Source: Pseudomonas sp. gcc21
GTDB lineage: Bacteria > Pseudomonadota > Gammaproteobacteria > Pseudomonadales > Pseudomonadaceae
Direction: 5' to 3'
DNA: 64,000 bases
Assembly (NCBI RefSeq): GCF_012844345.1
Contig: NZ_CP051625.1
Span: 3,782,001-3,846,000, forward strand
Below, piece after piece: positions 8,487 through 18,775 of the stretch; position 1 is the stretch's first letter; each line of letters begins with the position of its first letter. The position numbers and the translations under genes were made by a program. A model generated the notes under the pieces. The model was not told the origin of the DNA, ran no database searches, and saw nothing but the letters and a program-made list of their open reading frames with translations.

Positions 8487-11126
8487 ATGACCGAGATTGA
8501 TGCGCGTCTGCGCGAGGAAGTACATGAGCTGGGCGAGTTGCTGGGACAGACTATCCAGGCACAGCTGGGTAAGGAATTCCTCCAGCGTATCGAGCGTATC
8601 CGGCTCGGTGCCAAGCAGGGTCGACAGGCTAACCAGGCCGAATATGACGCCCTGTTGAACGCCATGCACGACCTTCCGGATGATCAGCTGCTACCGGTGT
8701 GTCGTGCCTTCAACCAGTTTCTCAATCTGGCCAATATTGCCGAGCAGTATCATCGTATTCGCCGTCGCCGCGATGACGAGAGCCCTTTATTCGAGGACCG
8801 CTGTCTGACGGAGTTGCTGCAGCGCTTGCGCGGCTCAGGTATGAATGCTGACAAGCTGCGTGATCATGTGGCCGCGCTGGACATCGAGCTGGTCCTGACC
8901 GCGCACCCCACTGAAGTCGCGCGCCGCACGCTCATTCAGAAATACGATGCCATCGCCGCTGCGCTGGAGCGCGGCGATCATGATGACCTGTCGGCCGACG
9001 AAACCGCCCAGGTTCGTAGCGATCTGGCGCGCTTGATCAGCGAGGCCTGGCATACCGATGAAATTCGCCGCAACCGGCCCACGCCGGTGGACGAAGCCAA
9101 GTGGGGCTTTGCGGTTATCGAGAATTCATTGTGGCAGGCATTACCGCGATTTCTTCGCCAGCTCGACGAACAGTTGCAGGATGCCACTGGGCACCGTCTG
9201 GACAGACGTGCGGCGCCGGTACGCATCGCCTCATGGATGGGTGGAGACCGGGACGGTAACCCGAACGTCACCGCTGAGATCACTAATGAAGTACTGCTGT
9301 TGGGGCGTTGGATGGCTGCGGATCTCTATCTGCGCGATATCAGCGCCTTGAGTAACGAGCTGTCGATGCAGGGGGCCAGCGAGCAATTGATCGAGCGGGC
9401 AGGCGGTGCGGATGAACCCTACCGTGCAGTCATGAAGGACTTGCGGGAGCGATTGCTGGCGACGCGCCGCTGGGCTCAGGCCGCTCTGAAGGGAGAGCAG
9501 GCCGACTCCGCCGATGTCCTGCAGCATGTGGACGAGCTCCGTGAACCGCTCGAGCTGTGCTATCAGTCCCTGCTTGACCAGGGCATGGAGTTGATCGCCG
9601 ACGGGCCTTTGCTCGATACGCTGCGCCGGGTCAACGCGTTTGGACTGGCACTGGTGCGCCTCGATATCCGTCAGGAAGCGGGTCGACACGCCGATGCGCT
9701 GACCGAATTGACCGAATATCTGGGTCTCGGCCGTTATGAGGAGTGGGACGAAGCCCAGCGCTGCGAATTCTTGCTGACCGAGTTGCACAACCGGCGTCCG
9801 TTGCTGCCGCCTCAATGGCAGCCTTCAGCGGAGGTGGCCGAGGTGTTGGCCACCTGTCGGGTGGTGGCCGCTCAGTCTTCTGACCTGTTCGCGTCGTACG
9901 TGATCTCGATGGCGTCCTGCGCCTCGGATGTGCTGGCGGTCAAGTTGTTGCTGAAATGTGCCGGCGTTTCCTGGCCCATGCGGGTCGTGCCGTTGTTCGA
10001 GACGCTGGATGATCTTGACAACGCTGCGCCAGCGATACGGCAGCTGCTGGAGCTGGACGGTTACCGCAGTCTTATCGGTGACGAGCAGGAGGTGATGATC
10101 GGGTACTCCGATTCGGCCAAGGATGCCGGCGCGCTTGCCGCGGGTTGGGCGCAATACCGCGCCCAGGAAGCCCTGGTTGAGGTATGCCGTGAGCTGGGCG
10201 TGCGTTTGCGCCTGTTCCATGGTCGCGGGGGGACGGTCGGACGCGGCGGTGCGCCGGCCCATATGGCGATCCTTTCGCAGCCGCCCGGTTCGGTAAACGG
10301 TCAGCTGCGGGTGACCGAGCAGGGCGAGATGATCCGCTTCAAGTTTGGTCTGCCAGGCATCGCGGTGCAGAGTCTGAATCTGTATTCCAGCGCTGTGCTG
10401 GAAGCGACACTGCTGCCGCCCCCAGCGCCGCAACCGCAGTGGCGGGAGAAAATGCAGCGTCTGGCTGATCGATCCGTGGCTATCTACCGGGGCGTGGTGC
10501 GCGACGAGCCGCAGTTCGTTGAATACTTCCGTCAGGCAACGCCGGAACAGGAGCTGGGGCGTTTGCCGCTGGGCAGTCGACCTGCCAAGCGGCGCACCCA
10601 GGGTGGCATCGAAACGCTAAGGGCGATCCCGTGGATATTCGCCTGGTCGCAGACCCGTCTGATGTTGCCGGCATGGCTGGGTGCGGGCCAGGCGCTGGCC
10701 GAATCGATAGAGCAGGGCGAAGAACCTTTACTGCGCGACATGATGTCACAGTGGCCCTTCTTCCGGGCGCGGGTCGAAATGCTGGAAATGGTGCTGTCCA
10801 AAGCGGACGGTAATATTGCGCGCTTTTACGAACAGCGGCTGGCGGAACCTGATTTGTGGCGGCTGGGCGAAATCCTGCGAACCGCGTTGCAACGGGCCAC
10901 CGACACCGTATTGCGATTGCGCGACGCTGACCAGCTTCTGGCACATGATCCCGTTCTGGCTGAGTCGGTGGCGGTACGTAACCCCTATATCGATCCACTG
11001 CATCTGTTACAGGCAGAGTTGCTGGCGCGTACCCGCACTCAGGCAGGCGAACATGATGAGGATCTCGAACGGGCGCTGCTGGTGACCGTCGCGGGGATCG
11101 CTGCGGGTTTGCGCAATACCGGATGA
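8487..11126 (+). CDS. ppc: Phosphoenolpyruvate carboxylase
   Basis: Anaplerotic enzyme forming oxaloacetate from PEP and bicarbonate. 879 residues, the normal size. Catalytic His in VLTAHPTEV (about 142), the [10 protein letters not shown] motif, the glycine-rich [12 protein letters not shown] loop and the C-terminal RNTG end that forms the allosteric aspartate site are all present. I chose ATG 8487 because AGGAG ends six bases before it and it gives the family N-terminus; an in-frame GTG at 8466 would add seven residues. It is monocistronic by spacing: 206 bp to adk, and divergent from the gene at 8354. Confidence 0.96.
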   Translation: MTEIDARLREEVHELGELLGQTIQAQLGKEFLQRIERIRLGAKQGRQANQAEYDALLNAMHDLPDDQLLPVCRAFNQFLNLANIAEQYHRIRRRRDDESPLFEDRCLTELLQRLRGSGMNADKLRDHVAALDIELVLTAHPTEVARRTLIQKYDAIAAALERGDHDDLSADETAQVRSDLARLISEAWHTDEIRRNRPTPVDEAKWGFAVIENSLWQALPRFLRQLDEQLQDATGHRLDRRAAPVRIASWMGGDRDGNPNVTAEITNEVLLLGRWMAADLYLRDISALSNELSMQGASEQLIERAGGADEPYRAVMKDLRERLLATRRWAQAALKGEQADSADVLQHVDELREPLELCYQSLLDQGMELIADGPLLDTLRRVNAFGLALVRLDIRQEAGRHADALTELTEYLGLGRYEEWDEAQRCEFLLTELHNRRPLLPPQWQPSAEVAEVLATCRVVAAQSSDLFASYVISMASCASDVLAVKLLLKCAGVSWPMRVVPLFETLDDLDNAAPAIRQLLELDGYRSLIGDEQEVMIGYSDSAKDAGALAAGWAQYRAQEALVEVCRELGVRLRLFHGRGGTVGRGGAPAHMAILSQPPGSVNGQLRVTEQGEMIRFKFGLPGIAVQSLNLYSSAVLEATLLPPPAPQPQWREKMQRLADRSVAIYRGVVRDEPQFVEYFRQATPEQELGRLPLGSRPAKRRTQGGIETLRAIPWIFAWSQTRLMLPAWLGAGQALAESIEQGEEPLLRDMMSQWPFFRARVEMLEMVLSKADGNIARFYEQRLAEPDLWRLGEILRTALQRATDTVLRLRDADQLLAHDPVLAESVAVRNPYIDPLHLLQAELLARTRTQAGEHDEDLERALLVTVAGIAAGLRNTG

Positions 11127-11175
11127 GGCCGCGGCGGGTGTCGCTTTGGTCTGATAACCGGGACTATCGTCTGGC

Positions 11176-11204
11176 TTGTGCGTGCTGATTTGTAAGTGTA
11201 TGTT
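11176..11204 (+). promoter_or_regulatory. Candidate sigma-70 promoter for adk
   Basis: TTGTGC at 11176-11181 and TATGTT at 11199-11204, 17 bp apart, in the 206-bp gap upstream of adk. Agreement with consensus is moderate (3/6 and 4/6), so this is tentative. Confidence 0.3.
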
Positions 11205-11332
11205 GAACGCCCTTTTCGCACTGCATCTGCCGTGCGCGAATCTTGCGCGCCAGCCCCGGCTGGTGTTTGCCAGCCTCCGGTCATGCACCCCAGGCGGCCC
11301 CCCGGTTATCAGTTAGAACGAGGAGTTCAGCA

Positions 11333-11980
11333 ATGCGTGTAATCCTATTGGGCGCTCCAGGCGCGGGCAAGGGCACTCAAGCCCAGTTCATCTGCAAGCG
11401 TTTCGGCATCCCCCAGATCTCCACAGGCGACATGTTACGGGCCGCGGTTAAGGCCGGCAGTGAAATGGGTGTGTTGGTCAAGGAAGTCATGGACAGCGGT
11501 GGACTGGTCTCGGATGACCTGATTATTGGTCTGATCAAAGAGCGTATTACTCAGGACGACTGCACCAACGGCTTCCTGTTCGACGGCTTCCCTCGCACCA
11601 TTCCGCAAGCCGAGGCGCTGGTCGATGCGGGTATCACCATCGATCACGTGCTTGAAATCGCTGTCGAGGACGAGGAAATCGTTCAGCGTCTGTCGGGCCG
11701 TCGGGTTCACGCCGGTTCGGGCCGTATCTATCACATCGAGCACAACCCGCCGAAGACTGTCGGCGTGGACGATCTGACCGGTGAAGAACTGATTCAGCGT
11801 GATGACGACAAGGAAGAAACCATCCGCAAGCGTCTGGAGATCTATCACACTCAGACCCAGCCGCTGGTCGAGTTCTATCGCCAGCTGAGCGAAGCCCAGG
11901 GCACGCCGAAGTGCTCGCGGGTTGAAGGTGTCGGTACTGTGGACGATATTACCTCTAAAGTGCTCAACGCTCTGACCTGA
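11333..11980 (+). CDS. adk: Adenylate kinase
   Basis: Cytoplasmic enzyme that equilibrates ATP + AMP with 2 ADP. 215 residues, typical of the long-LID form. P-loop [10 protein letters not shown] at residues 7-16, the AMP-binding STGDMLR and the DGFPRT motif are present. The LID (about 122-160) has no four-cysteine zinc site, as in other gammaproteobacteria. Start ATG 11333 follows GAGGAG. A strong intrinsic terminator begins 15 bases after the stop, so adk is transcribed alone. Confidence 0.97.
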   Translation: MRVILLGAPGAGKGTQAQFICKRFGIPQISTGDMLRAAVKAGSEMGVLVKEVMDSGGLVSDDLIIGLIKERITQDDCTNGFLFDGFPRTIPQAEALVDAGITIDHVLEIAVEDEEIVQRLSGRRVHAGSGRIYHIEHNPPKTVGVDDLTGEELIQRDDDKEETIRKRLEIYHTQTQPLVEFYRQLSEAQGTPKCSRVEGVGTVDDITSKVLNALT

Positions 11981-11994
11981 GCATCGCCGTGTAC

Positions 11995-12034
11995 AAAAGG
12001 CCCGTGTGACAACAGTCGCACGGGCCTTTTCGTT
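11995..12034 (+). terminator. Intrinsic terminator of adk
   Basis: AAAAGGCCCGTG (11995-12006) pairs with CACGGGCCTTTT (12019-12030), and the stem extends inward through GAC/GTC to an AACA loop. The T-run ends the right arm and is followed by CGTTT. The symmetrical A/T flanks make it potentially bidirectional. Confidence 0.88.
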
Positions 12035-12076
12035 TGGGTACAATTTCGCCCCCTCCGATCGGACGACACAACACGC

Positions 12077-12754
12077 ATGGCCACTTTGCTAGCCCTGGAC
12101 ACTGCCACCGAAGCCTGTTCCGCCGCGCTGCTGCACGACGGTAAGGTCTATGCTCGCCACGAGGTGATACCGCGGCAGCATGCCAAGCGACTGTTGCCAA
12201 TGATTGACGAGCTGCTGCAGGAAAGCGGCGTGACTCTGACGCGACTCGATGCGCTGGTATTTGGCCGGGGGCCCGGTGCCTTTACCGGGGTGCGCATCGC
12301 GACCGGCATGGTTCAGGGACTCGCCTTTGCGGCAGACAAACCGGTTATCGATATATCCAATCTGGCAGCGCTGGCTCAGCGTGCCTGGCGTGAGCACGGC
12401 GCCGAGCAGGTTTGTGCGGCAATCGATGCACGCATGGATGAGGTGTACTGGGGGGGCTACCAGCTGAGGGATGGCGTCATGCAGCTGGTCGGTAGCGAAG
12501 TGGTGTGCGCGCCCGAGACGGTGAACCTGCCTGAGGGTATGAGCAAGCCGGTCGGTGCCGGTACCGGTTGGCAGTACGCAGACAGACTGGCAGTCGGAGT
12601 CGAGCACGCATGGCCTGAACTATTACCTGATGCGCGCGATCTCCTCAGCCTGGCCCTGCCACGCTGGCAATCGCGCGATGTGCTGGATACGGCTGATGCG
12701 CAGCCTGTCTATCTGCGCGACCAGGTCGCCACGCCGAAACAGTCGCCCAGGTAA
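12077..12754 (+). CDS. tsaB: tRNA threonylcarbamoyladenosine biosynthesis protein TsaB
   Basis: Non-catalytic ASKHA-fold partner of TsaD in making the universal t6A37 modification of ANN-decoding tRNAs. 225 residues. The N-terminal ATPase-like strand LALDTATEACSAA and the family segment GRGPGAFTGVRIA (about 58-70) are clear. Start ATG 12077. A TACAAT hexamer at 12039-12044, just after the adk terminator, could be its -10 element. Confidence 0.95.
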   Translation: MATLLALDTATEACSAALLHDGKVYARHEVIPRQHAKRLLPMIDELLQESGVTLTRLDALVFGRGPGAFTGVRIATGMVQGLAFAADKPVIDISNLAALAQRAWREHGAEQVCAAIDARMDEVYWGGYQLRDGVMQLVGSEVVCAPETVNLPEGMSKPVGAGTGWQYADRLAVGVEHAWPELLPDARDLLSLALPRWQSRDVLDTADAQPVYLRDQVATPKQSPR

Positions 12755-12900
12755 AGCAACCCGGTAAACCCGCTTCGTATTTGTGGCAGAATGCCGCGAA
12801 CGAGGATATTTGCTGTTGATCTGCTGTCACAAGTTGGCCACCCTCCTTGATCCCGGGCTCGTCCAGAGGACGCCAGCCTTTTCATTTACCCGGAGTTTCT

Positions 12901-13215
12901 ATGCGTCTGGATGGTTATAACCCGTTCAATACGTTACCAAACCGCGGCATACGGCCAGTCTCGCCGGCTCCGGGTAACGAAGTGGTGCGTGTGGACCAGT
13001 CCGCTTCGTCGGCCAGGATCGATCTCACACGCACTACCGATGCCCGGCATGTCAGCGCATCGACCGCGGTAGCGGAATATATTCCGGCGCGTCGAGACAA
13101 TGCCGAGCCCGTGCACGGCCGTGCCGGTCAGGCGTTGGCCAGTTACAGCGCCATGGCCAACATGCCGGTACACGATGAGGTCGAAGGCGTTTTCGGCATC
13201 GACCTGTACGCTTGA
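12901..13215 (+). CDS. Small uncharacterised protein upstream of rsmJ
   Basis: 104 residues, no signal peptide, no membrane segment, no cysteine. Sequence is polar, with a Pro/Asn-rich start (YNPFNTLPN), a disordered-looking middle and a conserved-looking C-terminus ([14 protein letters not shown]). Start ATG 12901 is preceded by CCGGAG; longer in-frame starts upstream (12847) lack such a site. Its stop TGA overlaps the rsmJ ATG as TGATG, which argues that it is a real translated gene coupled to rsmJ. I do not recognise a family with a known role. Confidence 0.7.
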   Translation: MRLDGYNPFNTLPNRGIRPVSPAPGNEVVRVDQSASSARIDLTRTTDARHVSASTAVAEYIPARRDNAEPVHGRAGQALASYSAMANMPVHDEVEGVFGIDLYA

Positions 13216-14042
13216 TGGATTCCTCCGTTTTCCCGCCCATGTCTGCTGCTACCCCGACCGCTCCGACTGTGTCTCTGGGTGTCGCATGGCTCGCGCCCGA
13301 ATTCGAAGCGCGCGCCGCCGAGCTTGCCTCACGTCTCGGCTATGCCTGTATTGCAAGCGACGATCCGCGTCCGGATATGGTGTTGCAGGTGGGCGCCGAT
13401 GGCTTGAGTCTGCGCTTGAACGGTCCGGACGCACCCGGACCGGTCCGCGTTGATTTCGTTGAAGGCGCGCTGGCGCATCGTCGACTATTCGGCGGCGGCG
13501 CGGGGCAGATGGTGGCACGGGCAGTTGGCGTCAAGGGATCGATTCGGCCAAGTCTGCTGGATGCCACCGCAGGTCTTGGGCGCGATGCCTTCGTGCTGGC
13601 CGCGCTCGGCTGCGATGTCATCATGCTGGAGCGCCAGCCGGTGATAGCGGCGCTGCTGGCTGATGGTCTGGAGCGGGCGCAGCAAAGCGGCGGCAAGGTC
13701 GCGGAAATCGCCAGTCGCATGCGTCTGATTCAGGCTGATGCCATCCAGGCCATGCGGGACTGGGAAGGGCCCGTCCCTCAGGTCATACATCTGGATCCGA
13801 TGTTTCCCCACCGTGACAAGTCGGCGCTGGTAAAGAAGGAGATGCGTCTGTTCAGGCCGTTGGCAGGCGATGATACGGACGCGCCGGCGCTACTCGAAGC
13901 GGCGCTGCAGCTGGCCAGCCACCGTGTCGCGGTAAAGCGCGCGCGCAAGGCTCCGGCGATTGAGGGCCAGGCACCGAGTGCGCAGCTGACCGGTCAGTCC
14001 AGCCGCTACGATATTTACGGCAAGCGGAGGTTGGAAGGCTAA
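13215..14042 (+). CDS. rsmJ: 16S rRNA (guanine-1516-N2)-methyltransferase RsmJ
   Basis: SAM-dependent enzyme that makes m2G1516 in 16S rRNA. 275 residues from ATG 13215. The SAM-binding [14 protein letters not shown] (about 116-130), the acidic LERQP loop and the catalytic-type HLDPMFPHR motif are present. The start overlaps the stop of the preceding small gene; ATG 13239 is an alternative that would shorten it by eight residues. Convergent with plsB, 74 bp apart. Confidence 0.92.
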   Translation: MDSSVFPPMSAATPTAPTVSLGVAWLAPEFEARAAELASRLGYACIASDDPRPDMVLQVGADGLSLRLNGPDAPGPVRVDFVEGALAHRRLFGGGAGQMVARAVGVKGSIRPSLLDATAGLGRDAFVLAALGCDVIMLERQPVIAALLADGLERAQQSGGKVAEIASRMRLIQADAIQAMRDWEGPVPQVIHLDPMFPHRDKSALVKKEMRLFRPLAGDDTDAPALLEAALQLASHRVAVKRARKAPAIEGQAPSAQLTGQSSRYDIYGKRRLEG

Positions 14043-14116
14043 GGTAGCGTGCTTCTCCGACAGGGTTTACCTTACCCGACTTCCGCTCTTCAGATTCCTC
14101 CGTGGCTTCTCAATTT

Positions 14117-16594
14117 TCATTCTTCGGTCGCTTTAGGCGTTCGCGCGACCTGCTTGATCGATAGCCTGATCTCGGCACTCAACACACGTTTAGCGGCATT
14201 CTCGGCGATGTCTTCCAGTTCCGGTTGGTAGTGCAGCTGCCCGTCCGGGTCCACTTGCAATACCTCCGTTTCGACCAGGCGCTGAATAAACTGGCGGAAC
14301 AGCGTCTTGTCGAAGGATTCGGGCGCATTCAGCCCGTGCAGTATCGAAAGTCGCTGGGCCATGACTGTACAGAGCGCTTCGAGTGATTCTGCACTCAGGC
14401 TACCGTTCGGGTTGTTCAGCAAAAGGGCCGCGGCCATGTAGAACCGCTCAAGCATTTGCAGGATGCTGCGGGCCAGCAGGCTGAGCAGGACGAACTCGGC
14501 GGAACTCGGGTCCGGTCGGTGAATTTGCTGGTTTTCCTCGCGCAGCAGGTTCTGGTCTATCAGGCCGTCGATCCAGTCATTAATGACGTCCGGTAACTGA
14601 TCTTCGCGCCAATGCATGAAGAGTTCGCCCTGCAGGAAGGGATATAGTGCCACGACCAGGCGCTGGATCTGTTCACGGGTCATTCTCGAGTTGTTCAGGA
14701 ACAGGCAGGCAATCAGCGCGGGTAACGCCACCAGATGCAGCACGTTGTTGCGGTAATAGGTCATCAGTACCGCTTGCGGTTCATCCAGATACAGGATCTC
14801 GCCCAGCGCATCGGACTGTCTGCCGATCAGTTCCATCGCTTCGACGTAGCGAATGATCTCCTGCCCGCCCATATCAGGCAGCGTAATGCTGCGGCTATAG
14901 GGCACCCGGCTCAGCAGCGCCAGATAGGCGTCCAGCAGGCGCTCCAATCCCCGTTCATCCAGTGCCAGCCGGGGGGTGGAGAGCATGATCAGGGAAACCA
15001 GGTTGACCGGGTTAACGTCAGCGGCGGCGTTGATCGAGGATGCCAGGGTGCGGGCGAGCTGGTTGGTGGTTTCCGCTAGCCAGGCCGGCTTGAAATCACT
15101 GCCATGATCCATCTTGCGCCAGCCCGGCTGCTGCTCATCGAGGAAAGCAGAGAGGGAAACCGGTTCACCAAAGTTCACCGCTACCTGACCGAAACGCTGT
15201 TTCAATGCAGACAGCACACGGAAGATATCGAAAAAGGATTCCTTCTTTTTCTCCTGCCCGCGCAGCTCGCCCAGATAGGTGCGCCCTTCGAGCACCCGTT
15301 CATAACCGATATATACCGGCACAAAGACGATGGGTCGGCGCGATGAGCGCAGGAAGCTGCGCAGGGTAAGGGCGAGCATACCGGTCTTGGGATTCAGGGT
15401 GCGTCCGGTACGGGATCGACCGCCCTCGATGAAATACTCGACCGGGAAACCGCGGCTGAACAGCATGTGTAAGTATTCGTTGAACACGGCGGTGTACAAC
15501 GCATTGCCGCGGAAGGTACGGCGCATGAAAAACGCACCGCCACGCCGGAGAATGCCGCCGATGACCGGCATGTTGAGGTTGATGCCGGCAGCAATATGCG
15601 GCGGGGTCAGGCTGTGTTGCAATAATGTGTAAGACAACAAAAGGTAATCGATATGGCTGCGGTGGCACGGTACGTAGACGATCTCGTTGCCGCGCGCGAT
15701 TTCCTGAACCCGCTCGATATGATTTACCCGTACGCCCTCATATAGCTTGTTCCAGAACCAGGACAGCACCACCTCCATGAAGCGGATGATGGTGTAGGTG
15801 AAATCCGAGGCGATTTCGTTGGCGTAACGGGCCGCGTCACGCTTGACCTTGGTATGGTCTTCTCCGCTTTCAAACGCTTCGCGCTCAATGGCCTGGCGCA
15901 CCGTTGGCGCCCGCAACAGGCCCTTGAGTAACGAGCGCCGGTGGGAAAGGTCGGGTCCGACCACGGCGCCGCGTTGCTGGCGGAAATGTACGCGTAGCAA
16001 ACGGTTGATACGCCGCACGCTGCGTTCACGGCCAATCTGTTGATCAGCCAGTTCGCGTAAGGAGATAGCCGCGCCGAAGCGAACCCTGATCTTGCGTCCG
16101 TGCAGCACAATGGCGAGCAACTTGCGCAAGCGTCCGCTCACCGTCCAGTTATAGGCAAACAGCAGCTTGATCGGCGAGGACTCGACGTCAGGGGACTGGC
16201 CCCAGAACACGCTGACCGGCACCAGCTGCACTTCCAGCTGGGGGTTGTTATCCACCGATGACAGTACCCGCTGCAGGCGGGGGGACTGGCGGCGCGGATC
16301 GGGCCGTGCTGTCCAGGCATGCTCATGGCTGAGAAATACGTGCGCCTCTTCGTCATCCAGCGTCTCGATGTTGCGAACCGGACGCGGCAGGCCGGCGCGG
16401 TCGCACTCATGATCCAGCACCAGCAAATCAGAGAGGGAACGGTAGGGCAGTACATAGACGACAGGCAGCTGCGGGTCGAGCTGTTCGTTGAAGCCCGCAT
16501 CACCGATGCTTGTGGAACGGGACCACATATAGAGCAGCCGGCGAAGCAGACCAAAACGCAGGCGGCCGAAAAAAGAGGAATAAACAGCTGACAT
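14117..16594 (-). CDS. plsB: Glycerol-3-phosphate 1-O-acyltransferase PlsB
   Basis: Inner-membrane-associated enzyme for the first step of phospholipid synthesis, acylating sn-glycerol-3-phosphate with acyl-ACP or acyl-CoA. 825 residues. The acyltransferase signature HRSHID (H311-x4-D316) and the glycerol-phosphate binding [11 protein letters not shown] segment are intact, with long helical N- and C-terminal extensions typical of PlsB rather than PlsC. I chose ATG 16594, preceded by GGGAGC at ideal spacing; an upstream in-frame extension to 16783 is rich in unlikely residues. It faces the ABC operon across about 500 bp. Confidence 0.95.
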   Translation of the reverse strand: MSAVYSSFFGRLRFGLLRRLLYMWSRSTSIGDAGFNEQLDPQLPVVYVLPYRSLSDLLVLDHECDRAGLPRPVRNIETLDDEEAHVFLSHEHAWTARPDPRRQSPRLQRVLSSVDNNPQLEVQLVPVSVFWGQSPDVESSPIKLLFAYNWTVSGRLRKLLAIVLHGRKIRVRFGAAISLRELADQQIGRERSVRRINRLLRVHFRQQRGAVVGPDLSHRRSLLKGLLRAPTVRQAIEREAFESGEDHTKVKRDAARYANEIASDFTYTIIRFMEVVLSWFWNKLYEGVRVNHIERVQEIARGNEIVYVPCHRSHIDYLLLSYTLLQHSLTPPHIAAGINLNMPVIGGILRRGGAFFMRRTFRGNALYTAVFNEYLHMLFSRGFPVEYFIEGGRSRTGRTLNPKTGMLALTLRSFLRSSRRPIVFVPVYIGYERVLEGRTYLGELRGQEKKKESFFDIFRVLSALKQRFGQVAVNFGEPVSLSAFLDEQQPGWRKMDHGSDFKPAWLAETTNQLARTLASSINAAADVNPVNLVSLIMLSTPRLALDERGLERLLDAYLALLSRVPYSRSITLPDMGGQEIIRYVEAMELIGRQSDALGEILYLDEPQAVLMTYYRNNVLHLVALPALIACLFLNNSRMTREQIQRLVVALYPFLQGELFMHWREDQLPDVINDWIDGLIDQNLLREENQQIHRPDPSSAEFVLLSLLARSILQMLERFYMAAALLLNNPNGSLSAESLEALCTVMAQRLSILHGLNAPESFDKTLFRQFIQRLVETEVLQVDPDGQLHYQPELEDIAENAAKRVLSAEIRLSIKQVARTPKATEE

Positions 16595-17097
16595 AGTGCT
16601 CCCTGCGAGTCTGGTGGCGGCTTTCATTCGCTGCATGCTGTGGCAGGAGTGAAAACGACGAATTATAGGGTCTGTTGCCATTTCAGCGCGAGCCGCGTCG
16701 TTGGGGCAAATGGCGCCAGGCCGGACGTCGTGGCGCAAGGCAGCGCCCGCTCCCGGCGGGCTTGCTGCATTCACCACATCCATGTGGATCGCGCGACACC
16801 CAGGGCGGCAAACAGACCTTAACGTTTTTCCTTGCGTGTGACAGTGTGCATTGCTCCGTTTCCAGGCAAGCCTTGAAATCGAAGATTGATAGCCGCATAT
16901 TCACGTCGTGCTCGGTTACGTCCATGCCGGGCCGCAGAGTCTGCAGGATGCGGCTCAGCGTGTTGTTCTCTGTGTTACCACGTTCGCGTCCCCGTTTTCG
17001 TCTATCACCCTGCGGTTCGGCAATCCATGTATCCTTGCGCTTTGCGATAGCCGCGTGCCTGCGGCATGCCAATCTCGGGGGAGATGGAACAGAGGCC
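16595..17097. other. 503-bp divergent intergenic region between plsB and the ABC operon
   Basis: No convincing gene. It holds the plsB Shine-Dalgarno and a possible plsB -10, a GC-rich hairpin (GCCCGC 16745-16750 with GCGGGC 16756-16761) and a GCCGC/GCGGC hairpin near 17050. The open frame that continues the ABC ATPase upstream is rich in Arg, Ser and Cys and looks non-coding. Confidence 0.6.
16662..16667 (-). promoter_or_regulatory. Candidate -10 element for plsB
   Basis: A perfect TATAAT on the minus strand, 68 bases upstream of the plsB start. No good -35 hexamer lies 16-18 bp further upstream, so the promoter call is tentative. Confidence 0.35.
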
Positions 17098-18027
17098 ATG
17101 ATAAAGATAAACAGCCTGACCAAACGATTCGGCGACCATGTCGCCGTGGACAATTTGTCCTTTGAAGTACAACCGGGGGAAGTACTCGGATTTCTCGGGC
17201 CGAACGGCGCCGGCAAATCCACCACCATGAAGATGCTCACCGGGTTCCTCACGCCGGACGGTGGTTCAGCCTCGGTCTGCGGATTCGATATCCAGACGCA
17301 GATTCTGCAGGCGCAGCAGCACATGGGCTATTTGCCCGAGGGTGCGCCCTGTTACGGCGACATGCGGGTCAAGCGCTTCCTCGAATTCATTGCCGAGGTG
17401 CGTGGATTCTCGGGTGCCGAAAAGCACAAGCGGGTGGCGACGGCCGCCGAGCAGCTGGAGCTCAATGGGGTGCTCAGTCAGAGCATCGAGACGCTGTCCA
17501 AGGGCTTCAAGCGCCGCGTAGGCCTGGCCCAGGCCATTCTGCACGATCCCCAGGTGCTGATTCTCGACGAGCCTACCGACGGGCTTGATCCGAACCAGAA
17601 ACATCAGGTGCGCAACCTGATCCAGCAACTGGCCAGTGGCAGCAACAAGATCGTGGTGATCTCCACACATATTCTCGAGGAAGTCAGCGCCGTGTGTTCG
17701 CGCGCTGTGGTCATCGGCCGTGGCCGCCTGTTGGCGGACGGTACGCCGGACGAGCTGGAAGCCCGCTCTCGCTATCATCAGGCGGTCACGGTCGATCTCG
17801 AGCGTCCGGTTGATAGCGATGCATTGCTTGCGTTGCCCGGTGTACTTGATGTTGAACGCCAGCGCGACGGCCAGCTGCTGACCGTGGTGGCCAAACCGGG
17901 TGAGGTGGTGTTTCCGGCAGTGGGCCAGTATGCCCGCGAGCACAATTGGCCGGTCAAGGAATTGTCAGTCGAGCGGGGACGCCTGGATGAAGTGTTCCGT
18001 CGCCTGACAGCAGGGGAGGCTGCATGA
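17098..18027 (+). CDS. ABC transporter ATP-binding protein (GldA-type)
   Basis: Cytoplasmic ATPase of an ABC-2 type transporter. 309 residues. Walker A GPNGAGKST near 38-46, signature LSKGFKRRVGLAQ (LSxGxxxR form typical of the GldA/NatA/DrrA group), Walker B LILDEPTDGLDP and the switch His in STHILEE are all present. The C-terminal extension of about 90 residues is usual for ABC-2 ATPases. Start ATG 17098 follows AGAGG. It overlaps the permease gene by four bases (ATGA). The substrate is not evident; the gliding-motility genes of Bacteroidetes are homologues, but pseudomonads do not glide that way. Confidence 0.9.
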   Translation: MIKINSLTKRFGDHVAVDNLSFEVQPGEVLGFLGPNGAGKSTTMKMLTGFLTPDGGSASVCGFDIQTQILQAQQHMGYLPEGAPCYGDMRVKRFLEFIAEVRGFSGAEKHKRVATAAEQLELNGVLSQSIETLSKGFKRRVGLAQAILHDPQVLILDEPTDGLDPNQKHQVRNLIQQLASGSNKIVVISTHILEEVSAVCSRAVVIGRGRLLADGTPDELEARSRYHQAVTVDLERPVDSDALLALPGVLDVERQRDGQLLTVVAKPGEVVFPAVGQYAREHNWPVKELSVERGRLDEVFRRLTAGEAA

Positions 18028-18758
18028 AAAATCTGGGTGTGATCTTCAAGCGCGAGCTGGGCAGCTACTTCGCTACGCCGCTTGCGTTCATCTTTATTGT
18101 TATTTTTCTGGTGCTGGCGGCCGTATTCACCTTTTATCTGGGCGGCTTCTACGAAAGCGGCCAGGCCGACCTGAACGCCTTCTTCAACTTTCATCCCTGG
18201 TTGTACCTGTTTCTGGTACCGGCAGTGGCCATGCGTCTGTGGGCCGAGGAGCGCAAGTCCGGCACCATCGAATTGCTGATGACCTTGCCGGTCTCGCGTA
18301 CTGACATGGTGCTCGGTAAGTTTCTGGCAGCCTGGGTATTTATCGGCATCGCCTTGCTGCTGACCTTTCCCATCGTGATTACCGTGAATTACCTGGGCAA
18401 TCCGGACAACGGCGCGATCATTACCGGGTATATCGGTAGCTGGCTGTTGGCCGGCGGGTATCTGGCGATTGGTTCGTGCATGTCGGCGCTGACCAAGAAT
18501 CAGGTGATCGCCTTCATCGTCAGCGTCGTCGCCTGCTTCATCTTCATCGTCAGCGGTCTGCCGCTGGTTCTGGATCTGTTCAGCGGTTGGGCTCCCCAAT
18601 GGCTGGTCGATGCCATCGCCTCGCTCAGTTTCCTGATTCGCTTCGACGCCATCAGCAAGGGTGTCCTGGATCTGCGCGACCTGTTGTATTTCATATCGCT
18701 CATGGCCGCTTGGTTATGCGCCACAGCGATTGTCATCGACCTTAAAAAGGCCGATTGA
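18024..18758 (+). CDS. ABC-2 type transporter permease (GldF-like)
   Basis: Inner-membrane permease partner of the preceding ATPase. 244 residues with about six hydrophobic segments (near 20-40, 55-72, 98-120, 137-160, 168-190, 220-238). The EERKSGTIELLMTLPVSR stretch after TM2 is the coupling element typical of this family. Start ATG 18024 overlaps the ATPase stop. Followed 17 bp later by the GldG-like gene. Confidence 0.9.
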   Translation: MKNLGVIFKRELGSYFATPLAFIFIVIFLVLAAVFTFYLGGFYESGQADLNAFFNFHPWLYLFLVPAVAMRLWAEERKSGTIELLMTLPVSRTDMVLGKFLAAWVFIGIALLLTFPIVITVNYLGNPDNGAIITGYIGSWLLAGGYLAIGSCMSALTKNQVIAFIVSVVACFIFIVSGLPLVLDLFSGWAPQWLVDAIASLSFLIRFDAISKGVLDLRDLLYFISLMAAWLCATAIVIDLKKAD

Positions 18759-18775
18759 GGCGAGGAGACGGAACA

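Noticed and set aside
16771..16790. CCACAT-CC-ATGTGG in the plsB upstream region, considered as a relative of repeats A and B
   Set aside because: Only the CATCC core is shared and the loop is two bases; no longer match to the 85-bp unit.
16675..17097. N-terminal extension of the ABC ATPase
   Set aside because: The extra 141 residues are Arg/Ser/Cys-rich and unlike any ABC protein; the RBS-supported ATG is at 17098.
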